64,000 bases of DNA, from contig JBDHLB010000016.1 of assembly GCA_039586095.1 (NCBI GenBank), forward strand, positions 1 through 64,000. Direction: 5' to 3'. Both the position numbers and the translations under genes were made by a program. Within the stretch, counting starts at the first letter, position 1. Every line of letters starts with the position of its first letter. The DNA is from JBDHBD01 sp039586095 (GTDB lineage: Bacteria > Gemmatimonadota > Gemmatimonadetes > Palauibacterales > Palauibacteraceae). Of the stretch, positions 26,645 through 34,225 are shown one piece after another. The notes beneath the pieces are model-generated. The model made no database searches. It was not told the origin of the DNA and saw only the letters and a list, made by a program, of their open reading frames with translations.

Positions 26645-26806
26645 ATGGGGAATCAGGGTCTCACGACGTTCGCGCTCGTGTTCATGATTCTGAGCATGGG
26701 TGGCGTCACCGTTCTTGCGACGTACTGCTTCTATCGGATCCTCCGGGGCTCTCAGAAGGGCACACGAGCCGCCGAGACGGAGTCGGGTCATCAGCTCAAA
26801 CTCTGA
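26645..26806 (+). CDS. MetS-like small subunit of NSS transporter (53 aa)
   Basis: A 53-residue ORF (MGNQGLTTFALVFMILSMGG ... QLKL) with one transmembrane helix at about 8-30 and a polar basic C-terminal tail (RILRGSQKGTRAAETESGHQ). It starts 10 bp after the NSS transporter stop. Corynebacterial MetP and related transporters need a tiny single-helix partner, MetS, encoded right after them, and size, topology and position fit. Sequence similarity to MetS is not provable by eye. Confidence 0.62.
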   Translation: MGNQGLTTFALVFMILSMGGVTVLATYCFYRILRGSQKGTRAAETESGHQLKL

Positions 26807-26834
26807 GTCGGCCGCCGGACGAGAGGATGGCGAC

Positions 26835-27905
26835 GTGTCGGATGGAGCCCGACAGGTCGGTTTCGAGGACGCCGTCTTCGAAGGGCGCCGCCCGGTCCTG
26901 ACCCGCATCTGGGAGGCCCTCCGCGATACGGAGCAGGTGGTGCTGACCACCCACGTGAACGCGGACGGTGACGGGGCCGGCTCGGAGGTCGCCATGGCGC
27001 GTCTGCTGCGCCGTCAAGGGGTGTCGACCTCGATCATCAATCCGTCGACCTTTCCGGCCGCCTACCGGTTTCTACTCGGAGAGATCCCGGCCCTCGATCA
27101 CCGCAGCCACGCCGGTCGGCGGACGCTCGAGACGGCAGACGTCCTCCTCGTGCTGGATACGGCGGAGCCACGACGGCTCGGCGCGCTGGCGACGCGGCTC
27201 GCCCAGACGCCGATCGTGGTCATCGATCACCATCCGCCGGTGGGCGAGCCCCTGGGGGAGCCCGATCTTCGGGACCCGAGCGCCTGCGCGACCGGCGAGC
27301 TCGTGTTCGATCTGTTCACATTGGTCGGCGCCGGCATGACGAGGATGGAAGCGCAGGCCCTGTACATCGCGATCGTCACCGACACGGGCTCCTTCCGATT
27401 CTCCAATACCACGTCACGCGCCCACCGCATTACGGCCCAGCTCCTGGAGGCCGGAGTCGCTCCCGATGACCTGTACGGCCCGTTGTTCGGGCAGTTCACA
27501 CCCAGGAGGCTCGCTGTGCTTCGAGTCGCGCTCGAGAAGCTGGAGCGCGATCCCGAAAGGCCGCTGGCCTGGGTGTCGCTTCGTCAGAGCGAGGTGGAGA
27601 AGACGGGTGCGAGAAGTGAGGACATGGACGGAATCGTCGACTATCCACGACGCATGCAGGGCGTGGAGGTGGCGATCCTGTTCAGGGAGCTCGGCCCGCA
27701 GCGTACGAAGGTGTCGCTCAGGTCGAGTGGTGCCCGCGACGTAGCGGGTGTCGCGCGGCAGCTGGGCGGAGGGGGTCATCCGAAGGCGGCCGGAGCGGTT
27801 CTGGACCTGTCACTGGAAGAAACGGAGCGCCAGGTCTTGAAGGCCGTGCGGGCGAGCATGCAGGCGGAGAGCGACGGGCGGAGCGAACGGCAAGACTTGG
27901 CTTGA
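26835..27905 (+). CDS. DHH family phosphoesterase (NrnA-like), second copy
   Basis: About 356 residues. LTTHVNADGDGAGSEVAMARLL is the DHH metal motif I, VLDTAEPRRLG motif II, VVIDHHPPVGEP motif III, TDTGSFRFSNTT the conserved metal Asp region, and GGGGHPKAAGAVLD the DHHA1 signature. This one matches the NrnA oligoribonuclease/pAp phosphatase consensus more closely than the paralogue at 22579. GTG at 26835 with GAGAGG upstream is preferred over the ATG at 26700, which overlaps the MetS-like ORF. Role: recycling of short RNAs or pAp, inferred. Confidence 0.88.
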   Translation: MSDGARQVGFEDAVFEGRRPVLTRIWEALRDTEQVVLTTHVNADGDGAGSEVAMARLLRRQGVSTSIINPSTFPAAYRFLLGEIPALDHRSHAGRRTLETADVLLVLDTAEPRRLGALATRLAQTPIVVIDHHPPVGEPLGEPDLRDPSACATGELVFDLFTLVGAGMTRMEAQALYIAIVTDTGSFRFSNTTSRAHRITAQLLEAGVAPDDLYGPLFGQFTPRRLAVLRVALEKLERDPERPLAWVSLRQSEVEKTGARSEDMDGIVDYPRRMQGVEVAILFRELGPQRTKVSLRSSGARDVAGVARQLGGGGHPKAAGAVLDLSLEETERQVLKAVRASMQAESDGRSERQDLA

Positions 27906-27929
27906 TTTACCGCCACTCGCCCCTATTTT
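27902..27929 (+). promoter_or_regulatory. possible sigma-70 promoter
   Basis: TTGATT (27902-27907), a 16-bp spacer and TATTTT (27924-27929) form a plausible housekeeping promoter about 80 bp before the next start, overlapping the stop of the DHH gene. The T-rich patch stands out from the GC-rich surroundings. Confidence 0.35.
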
Positions 27930-28011
27930 CTATCCGTCCCGTCCAATCGTGGCGCTCCAGGCACGTCGCCCGGGGCGGTTGTCGTGGGGAGGATCGGTGT
28001 CGGGAGGATCG

Positions 28012-28467
28012 ATGGACGAGCGCGCCGCGTTGGACCGTGCGTCCGATGAATCGGGCGTACCCATCAACGGCAAGCCGCGATCGAATGGCGGCATGGCCGA
28101 CGATGCAGGGAAGCTTCCACTGGCCAGTCGACTCAGCGAACTGAGCCGCCTGGTTCCGCCGCCCGAGATCGCCGAGTTGTGGGTGTTTCCGCCGCTCGCC
28201 GACGTACAGGCTTCGGGAGAGTTCTTCCTCTTCACCCGGTACCTGGACGACGACAGCCGTCGCGTGTACAGCTCGCGTCTGCTGCCGGCCAATGGATCCC
28301 CGGCCCGACAGGTGGTTGTCGAGCACGGGACCGTGCCCGCCGACCGCGTGCAGCGGCTCATCGGGCGACTCCAGCACCGGGTCGGTCAATCGGACACACC
28401 GAGGCACGTCGTGATCGAGGGCGAGGCCGGGCGCTGGGAGGCGCTCCTGGCCGAAGCGCGCGATTGA
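28012..28467 (+). CDS. hypothetical protein (151 aa)
   Basis: A 151-residue soluble protein. The ATG at 28012 has GGGAGG at good spacing; an upstream in-frame start at 27949 lacks one. The first 30 residues are polar and probably disordered. The remainder alternates strands (AELWVFPPLADV, EFFLFTRYL, RRVYSSRLLP) and a helix (ADRVQRLIGRLQHRVGQ). No catalytic signature. It converges on the ABC exporter gene, whose stop is 7 bp away. Function unknown. Confidence 0.6.
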   Translation: MDERAALDRASDESGVPINGKPRSNGGMADDAGKLPLASRLSELSRLVPPPEIAELWVFPPLADVQASGEFFLFTRYLDDDSRRVYSSRLLPANGSPARQVVVEHGTVPADRVQRLIGRLQHRVGQSDTPRHVVIEGEAGRWEALLAEARD

Positions 28468-28474
28468 CGGAGGG

Positions 28475-30244
28475 CTAGCCCCCGCCCGCCATCGCCGAGT
28501 CGGACTCGAGCTCTTCCGCCAGCAGCTGACGCTCCAGCAATCGGGCGTATCGCCCATCCAGGGCGAGCAGCGTCTCGTGGCGTCCGCGCTCCACGATCTG
28601 CCCATCCTCCAGCACCAGGATGAGGTCGGCGTTCCGAACGGCGGAAACGCGGTGCGCAACGATGATGGTCGTGCGGCCCGCCGCGTATTCCTCCAGACCC
28701 GATAGGATCGCTGTCTCCGTTTCCGCGTCGACCGCGGACAGCGAGTCATCGAGGATGACGATCGGTGCCTCCCGGTACAGCGCGCGAGCCAGCGTGGCTC
28801 GCTGCTTCTGTCCGCCCGACAGATTCACACCCCGTTCCCCGAGGCGCGTGTCGAGCCCGTCGGGCAGCACGGCCAGGGTCTCGCGGAGCTGAGCGACATC
28901 GATGGCCCGGTCGAGACGCCGCGGATCTTCCTCTCTATCCTGATAGTCGAAATCGATGTTGCGGCGCAGACGCATGCTGAACAGAAACGGCTCCTGGGGC
29001 ACGATCGCTACGGCCGCGCGCAGGTCCGAGAGTCCCAGCGTGCGGACGTCGACCCCGTCGATCAGTACGCGGCCCTCCGTCGCGTCGTACAGCCTCGGAA
29101 TCAACCGGACCAGCGTAGACTTGCCGCTCGCCGTCGCCCCGACGACCGCGACCCGCTGGCCAGGCTCGATGCGAAACGAGACGTCGCGCAGTACCCAACG
29201 GCTGGCTCCCGGGTAGCGGAAGGACACCTCCTCGAACTCCACCGATCCCGCGATCGTGTCCAGTCGGATCGCATCGCCGGGCTCGCTGATCTCCGGCTCC
29301 GTCATGAGCAGCTCGTTGATTCGCGCCATGGAGGCGGCGCCACGCTGAAACAGATTCGTGATCCATCCGAGCGCGATCATCGGCCACGTGAGCAGGGTCA
29401 GGTAGAACATGAAGGCCACGAAATCGCCGACTGTAATCTGTCCCGAAATGACTTCGGCACCGCCGTACCACAGGACGATCACGGCCCCGACACCGGTCAG
29501 CATCTGGAGTGTGGGGTGAAAGGCGCCCCACACGCGTGCCAGACTCATGTTGTGCCCGATGTATTCCCGGTTCAGCTGGGCGAACCGCTCCGCCTGCGGG
29601 CGTTCTTGTACGTACGCCTTGACGATGCGCGCACCGCTCAGGTTCTCCTGTACAAAGCTCGAGAGCGTGCTGAACTGTCGCTGGATTCGCTCGAAGCGGG
29701 TGTGGATCCGATGACCGAACGCGATGACCACGGGCGGCATGAGCAGCAACGGCAGCATGGCGACGAGCGTCAGTCGCGCGTCGATCCAGATCATCAGCGA
29801 GAGCGACAGCGCCGCGACCGCCGCCGTGTTGACCAGATACATGATCGCCGGCCCCGCGACCATCCGGACCGCGAAGACGTCGTTGGTCGCCCGGCTCATC
29901 AGGTCGCCGGTCCGCCATTCATCGTAGAAACGCGACGGCAACCGAAGGAGATGCTCGAACAGGTCGTTCCGCAGATCGGTCTCGATGCGTCGGCTGATCC
30001 CGTTCATCAGCTCCCGCATGCCGAATCGCGCCGCACCTCCGAGCACGGCTACGAGAACGATGAGGGCCGCATAACGCAGGATGAGGTCGTAGCGGAGCTC
30101 CTGTTCGAGGGAGTCGATGGCCACCTTCACGAGGTACGGACCTGCTGCCGTGAACAGATTGGCCACCACGACCAGAACGAGCCCCAGAGCCAGGGCGGTT
30201 CGGTAAGGCCGGAAGTACGGGCCGAGAGGTTGCAGCTGCTTCAT
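28475..30244 (-). CDS. ABC transporter, fused permease and ATPase (MsbA/MdlB-like exporter)
   Basis: A 589-residue half-size exporter: six transmembrane helices (about 10-310) followed by an ATPase domain. Motifs: VVGATASGKSTLVRLI (Walker A), the Q-loop VPQEPFLF, NLSGGQKQRATLARALY (signature), IVILDDSLSAVD (Walker B) and the IIVAHRV His switch. It functions as a homo- or heterodimer exporting a lipid, peptide or drug; substrate unknown. The start is set at the Met of MKQLQPLGPYFRPY, where family members begin; an upstream in-frame ATG at 30349 would add a 35-residue non-homologous leader. The 238 bp to the divergent lipoprotein gene hold no other gene I can support. Confidence 0.9.
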   Translation of the reverse strand: MKQLQPLGPYFRPYRTALALGLVLVVVANLFTAAGPYLVKVAIDSLEQELRYDLILRYAALIVLVAVLGGAARFGMRELMNGISRRIETDLRNDLFEHLLRLPSRFYDEWRTGDLMSRATNDVFAVRMVAGPAIMYLVNTAAVAALSLSLMIWIDARLTLVAMLPLLLMPPVVIAFGHRIHTRFERIQRQFSTLSSFVQENLSGARIVKAYVQERPQAERFAQLNREYIGHNMSLARVWGAFHPTLQMLTGVGAVIVLWYGGAEVISGQITVGDFVAFMFYLTLLTWPMIALGWITNLFQRGAASMARINELLMTEPEISEPGDAIRLDTIAGSVEFEEVSFRYPGASRWVLRDVSFRIEPGQRVAVVGATASGKSTLVRLIPRLYDATEGRVLIDGVDVRTLGLSDLRAAVAIVPQEPFLFSMRLRRNIDFDYQDREEDPRRLDRAIDVAQLRETLAVLPDGLDTRLGERGVNLSGGQKQRATLARALYREAPIVILDDSLSAVDAETETAILSGLEEYAAGRTTIIVAHRVSAVRNADLILVLEDGQIVERGRHETLLALDGRYARLLERQLLAEELESDSAMAGGG

Positions 30245-30482
30245 GGTGGCAAGGCTCTCAGTCTGACGGTAGCCCGGTCTCTTACACGGGCCCGGGCATG
30301 GCACTGAGCGCCAGTCACTTGTGACGTCGGAACCGCGTTCGACGTCCACGGTATGGGATGACGACCGGATCGATGCATCCGGGACCGATCGGACGGCGCC
30401 AGCGGCGCCAAGGTACGAGGGCTTCGGTGCAGGTACAACGAGGTCCGTTCGTGCCGGGAGTCATACGAGGGGTGGGGAGATC

Positions 30483-31376
30483 ATGAGAACGATGCGAAGC
30501 ATCCGAGTTGTGTCGGCGCTGGCGGTGCTGCCGCTGATCGCCGCGACGTTCGTGGCATGCGGCGGCGAGGCGGTGCCCGACGAGCAGGCCGCCGTTGACC
30601 GCGAGATGGATCTGGCGATGGACGAGCCGGTCGCCGAGCCGGAGCTGGCCGATGTCCCCACGGAGGACGAGGTGGAAAGGCCGGCCCCGCCGCCTGCCAC
30701 GCCCCCTCCAGCGGCCGCGCCCCCGCCGTCCCCCACACCGCCGCCCGCGCCTCCGCCGGAGCCCGAGCCGGAAGAGTCGCCGCAGACGGAGAGCGAGGCT
30801 GCGCCGGCCGCCGATGCGGAAGCGTCGCGGAGCATTCAGGTGACAGCGGCAGCGGGCGAGTCGTTTCGCGTCGTGCTGCGGCAGGAGCTGAGCACGCGAG
30901 ACAATCAGCCGGGCGACCGGTTCACCGCGGTGACGCAGGACCCGCTCATCGGCGGGCCGTATGTCGTGCTACCGGCCGGAACGCTGGTGCGGGGCGAAGT
31001 GACGGCCGTGCAGAAATCAGGCGGGCAGGGCGAGCCCGCCGTCATCAAGGTCCACTTCTACAGCGTGGAGCACGAGGGCACGGCATACCCCCTGGTGGCC
31101 ACCGTAACCGACGCGACGGCCGAGACCGAAGGCCGGTATAGCGCGGGTGACAAGGCCGCCCGGATCGGAGGAGGTGCCGCGGCAGGTGCGATCGTAGGCG
31201 CCATTCTCGGCAAAGGGAAAGGCGCCGTGATCGGAGGTGTGGTCGGTGCCGCGGCCGGGACGGCCATCACGCTCGCTACCGAGGACGTGGATGCGGTTCT
31301 TCCGGCGGGATCGGTGATCACTCTGCAGCTCGAGGAGGGGCTGACGATCGAGGTGGCGGACCCGGCGGCGAGCTAG
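30483..31376 (+). CDS. glycine-zipper lipoprotein with proline-rich linker
   Basis: A 297-residue protein with a lipoprotein signal peptide (RSIRVVSALAVLPLIAATFVACGG, Cys26). It continues with an acidic segment, a Pro/Ala-rich linker (about 60-100, many PPP and PEPE), a beta-rich domain (SFRVVLRQELSTRDNQPGDRFTA) and a glycine-zipper stretch GGGAAAGAIVGAILGKGKGAVIGGVVGAAAG (about 230-265). It probably spans from the outer membrane through the cell wall. GGGGTGGGGAG is a strong ribosome site. The stop is interlocked with that of the convergent transpeptidase gene through a CTAG palindrome. Confidence 0.72.
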   Translation: MRTMRSIRVVSALAVLPLIAATFVACGGEAVPDEQAAVDREMDLAMDEPVAEPELADVPTEDEVERPAPPPATPPPAAAPPPSPTPPPAPPPEPEPEESPQTESEAAPAADAEASRSIQVTAAAGESFRVVLRQELSTRDNQPGDRFTAVTQDPLIGGPYVVLPAGTLVRGEVTAVQKSGGQGEPAVIKVHFYSVEHEGTAYPLVATVTDATAETEGRYSAGDKAARIGGGAAAGAIVGAILGKGKGAVIGGVVGAAAGTAITLATEDVDAVLPAGSVITLQLEEGLTIEVADPAAS

Positions 31377-33127
31377 TAGCCCGCAGCCGCCCCCCCACGT
31401 CGGGGATCGGTGGCGCCGTACAGCAAGCCTTCGGGGCCCACGTAGATCGATTGCACGTCGCCCGAGTACCCACCCCGCTCCACGACCGCGTGCCCGCGGG
31501 CGCGGAGCTCGGTCACGACGGCCTCGGGCAGCCCTCCGGTCTCGAACTGGATGCGATCCGGAAGGTGCTGATGGTGGAAGCGCGGCGCGTTGACTGACGT
31601 CTGTACCGGAATCCCGTAATCGACGTGATTCACGACGATCTGGAACACGGTCGAGATGATCGTGGCGCCACCCGGCGAGCCTGTGATCAGCTCGGGTCGG
31701 CCGTCGGGCGCCAGGAGGATGGTCGGCGTCATGGATGAGAGCATTCGCTTCCCCGGCTGAATCGCGTTCGCCTCGCCCTGCACGAGTCCGTACGCGTTGG
31801 GCGCACCGGGCTTCACCGCGAAGTCGTCCATCTCGTTGTTGAGCAGGAAGCCCGCGCCCCGGACCACGACGCCGGAGCCGAAGCCGCCGTTCAACGTCGT
31901 CGTGACCGCGACTGCGTTGCCATCGCGGTCGACGACCGAAAAGTGGGTCGTCTCCGGGCTCTCCACGCCATGCATGGGAACGCGATCGGAAGGCGTTGCC
32001 CGCTCGAGGTCGATCGTCGCTCGCAACGAGTCGGCGTACGCGGGGCTCAACAGCCGGTCCAGCGGCATGCGGACGAAATCGGGGTCTCCCAGAAAGCGAT
32101 TGCGATCGGCGTACGCACGTCGCATCGCTTCGACCGCGGCATGGACCGCATCGACCGAGAGCCATCCCCATTCCGCCAGATCGAAGCCCGCAGAGATATG
32201 GAGCAGCTGGGCCAGCGTTACGCCGCCCGAGGACGGTGGTGGCATGGACAGGATCTCCCGTCCGCGGTACGAGAAGCGGATCGGTTCGCGCCAGACCGCC
32301 TCGTACGCTTCGAGATCCCCCCGGTCGACCAGTCCACCGCCCCGTGCCATCTCCGCTTCAAGGGAATCGGCGATCCAGCCCCGATAAAAGGCAGCGGCGC
32401 CCCCGACCGCGATCGCTTCGAGGGTCCGCGCAAGATCGGGCTGCCGGAAGATCTCGCCCGGCTCGACGACCCGCCCGGCGGGGAAGAACGCGTTGAGCGT
32501 CGAAGGGAACCGTACGAGGTCCGACATGGCACCGGCCAGATCCTCGCTCAACTCGCGCGACATCGGAAAACCGTTCGCCAATCGGACGGCGGGAGCGACG
32601 AGCCGCCTCCACGGCAGAGAACCGAACCGGCCGTGGGCGGACTCCATGCCGGCAACCGATCCAGGGACCCCCGAGGCGCGATGGCCGATCCAGCTCGCCC
32701 GCGTGGGCTCCCGGGCCTCGTCCAGATACATGTCGCGGTGCGCCCGGCTCGGCGCCTTTTCGCGAAAGTCGAGCGCCGCCGACGTACCATCGGCCCAGCG
32801 TACGATCATGAACCCACCGCCGCCCAGGTTGCCCGCCTGTGGATGGGTGACCGACAGGGCGAACTGGACGGCGACCGCCGCGTCGACCGCGTTGCCGCCT
32901 GCCCGAAGAATCTCGAGCCCCACAGCGCTCGCCGCCGAGTCGGTAGAGACGACCATCCCCAGTCGACCGGTCACGGGAGGTTGTGAGGGCGACAATGCCC
33001 AGCGCTCCGGAAAACGAACCTCCGCGGCAACCGATGGAGCGCCCGGCGCGACGGGGACTTCCGGTCCGGCACACGCCCAGCCTGCCACCAGCGGCAGCAG
33101 AAAGAGCAGGAAGAGACCGCGCCTCAT
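31373..33127 (-). CDS. ggt: secreted gamma-glutamyltranspeptidase
   Basis: A 584-residue Ntn-hydrolase precursor with a lipoprotein-type or Sec signal (MRRGLFLLFLLPLVAGWACAGP). It keeps LRAGGNAVDAAVAVQFALSVTHPQAGNLGGGGFM, and the autocleavage nucleophile is the first Thr of ETTHFSVVD, matching the standard TTHxS motif. STLNGGFGSG and the SPGGATIISTVFQ oxyanion region are intact. It cleaves gamma-glutamyl bonds of glutathione or other peptides outside the cytoplasm. Its ATG overlaps the nth TGA in ATGA, so nth-ggt is an operon. The copy at 8252 lacks a signal, suggesting separate compartments. Confidence 0.9.
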   Translation of the reverse strand: MRRGLFLLFLLPLVAGWACAGPEVPVAPGAPSVAAEVRFPERWALSPSQPPVTGRLGMVVSTDSAASAVGLEILRAGGNAVDAAVAVQFALSVTHPQAGNLGGGGFMIVRWADGTSAALDFREKAPSRAHRDMYLDEAREPTRASWIGHRASGVPGSVAGMESAHGRFGSLPWRRLVAPAVRLANGFPMSRELSEDLAGAMSDLVRFPSTLNAFFPAGRVVEPGEIFRQPDLARTLEAIAVGGAAAFYRGWIADSLEAEMARGGGLVDRGDLEAYEAVWREPIRFSYRGREILSMPPPSSGGVTLAQLLHISAGFDLAEWGWLSVDAVHAAVEAMRRAYADRNRFLGDPDFVRMPLDRLLSPAYADSLRATIDLERATPSDRVPMHGVESPETTHFSVVDRDGNAVAVTTTLNGGFGSGVVVRGAGFLLNNEMDDFAVKPGAPNAYGLVQGEANAIQPGKRMLSSMTPTILLAPDGRPELITGSPGGATIISTVFQIVVNHVDYGIPVQTSVNAPRFHHQHLPDRIQFETGGLPEAVVTELRARGHAVVERGGYSGDVQSIYVGPEGLLYGATDPRRGGAAAGY

Positions 33128-33816
33128 CCTCGCACCTCCGGCACGCCCGTTCTCGGGCACAGGTCCTCGACGATGCAGTCGTCGCAGGCGGGCCTGCGAG
33201 CCCGACACACGTCTCGCCCATGTCGAATGAGGTGCATGTGAAGAGGATACCTGAGCCGGGGCGGGACGGTCGCGTTCAGCACGTGGTGCGCGCCCGCGGC
33301 ATCGGCAGCGGAAGGCACGAGACCCAGTCGCCGGCCGAGTCGGAGCACGTGCGTGTCCACCGGGATGATGGTTCGACCCAGCGCGAAGCAGAGCACGCAC
33401 GCGGCCGTCTTGAGACCGACTCCGCGGAAGCTGCACAGATACGCGATCGCCTCATCATCCTCCATGCCGGCGAGGTGGTCCAGCGACGGTCGACCGACCT
33501 CATCGACCAGACGATCCAGAGCCGACTGAATCGCCGCCGTCTTCTGTTTCGCCAGACCGGCCACGCGGATCGTGTGCGCCAGCTGGACGGGTGGCGCGTG
33601 TCGAACGGAGTCCCAGTCCGTGTACCGTTCCCGGAGGGCGACCCAGGCGCGGTCACGATTGTTGTCGTTCGTGTTCTGGCTGAGAATCGTCTGAACAAGC
33701 TCGTCCAGGGCGTCCAGACGCGTGCGTCCGGGCGGACCGTATCGTTCCGCGAAGCGGTCGGCGATCTGGCGGATACGAGCGGGAGCCGCCAGCGCCTCAC
33801 CAGCGCTTGCCACCAC
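33124..33816 (-). CDS. nth: endonuclease III family DNA glycosylase
   Basis: A 230-residue base-excision repair enzyme that removes oxidised pyrimidines and nicks the abasic site. The helix-hairpin-helix is FRGVGLKTAACVL with catalytic Lys, the catalytic Asp lies in PVDTHVLR, and the C-terminal [4Fe-4S] loop is C-x6-C-x2-C-x5-C (CRARRPACDDCIVEDLC). The N-terminal LDELVQTILSQNTNDNN is standard. GTG start, overlapping the upstream membrane-protein gene by 20 bp and the downstream ggt start by 4 bp. Confidence 0.93.
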   Translation of the reverse strand: MVASAGEALAAPARIRQIADRFAERYGPPGRTRLDALDELVQTILSQNTNDNNRDRAWVALRERYTDWDSVRHAPPVQLAHTIRVAGLAKQKTAAIQSALDRLVDEVGRPSLDHLAGMEDDEAIAYLCSFRGVGLKTAACVLCFALGRTIIPVDTHVLRLGRRLGLVPSAADAAGAHHVLNATVPPRLRYPLHMHLIRHGRDVCRARRPACDDCIVEDLCPRTGVPEVRG

Positions 33817-34075
33817 CGAGAGCGGCGAGCGCGGCTACGAGCGTCGCGGAGCCGAGGATCGCCCAGGCGAGCGGGAACGTGAAGCCGCCGGCCGTGATCT
33901 CGAAGAGGGTCGGCATGTCGAACGTCCGGGCGATCCACACGCCGAGCAGCGCGCCCAGCAGACCGACCGCCGTGCCGACGAAGAACCCACCGATCGAGTA
34001 GCCGGCCAGCGTCTGCCCGACGATGCTACAGGCTACGCCGATGCCCAGGAGCACCAACAAGGTTTCTATCGACAT
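33797..34075 (-). CDS. small membrane protein (transglycosylase-associated-like)
   Basis: A 92-residue protein with three hydrophobic segments (about 3-22, 27-48 and 66-86). The Gly-rich central stretch (GGFFVGTAVGLLGALLGVWIAR) resembles the GlsB/YeaQ/YmgE transglycosylase-associated group, which are tiny stress-linked inner-membrane proteins; the match is loose. The C-terminal end overlaps the nth start by 20 bp. The 150 bp to the next gene upstream hold no recognised signal. Confidence 0.6.
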   Translation of the reverse strand: MSIETLLVLLGIGVACSIVGQTLAGYSIGGFFVGTAVGLLGALLGVWIARTFDMPTLFEITAGGFTFPLAWAILGSATLVAALAALGGGKRW

Positions 34076-34225
34076 GCTACCTCCGTGTGTGACCGCCGTC
34101 GCCCAGGCGGCGTGGGACCGATCCCAATATAGGCACGAAACGCTCGACCTGTTCCGGTCATCGGACCCTCTCTAGCTTTCGCGCGTCTGAATCCCGAGAG
34201 ACAGCCTACAAACTCGAGGTGACGG

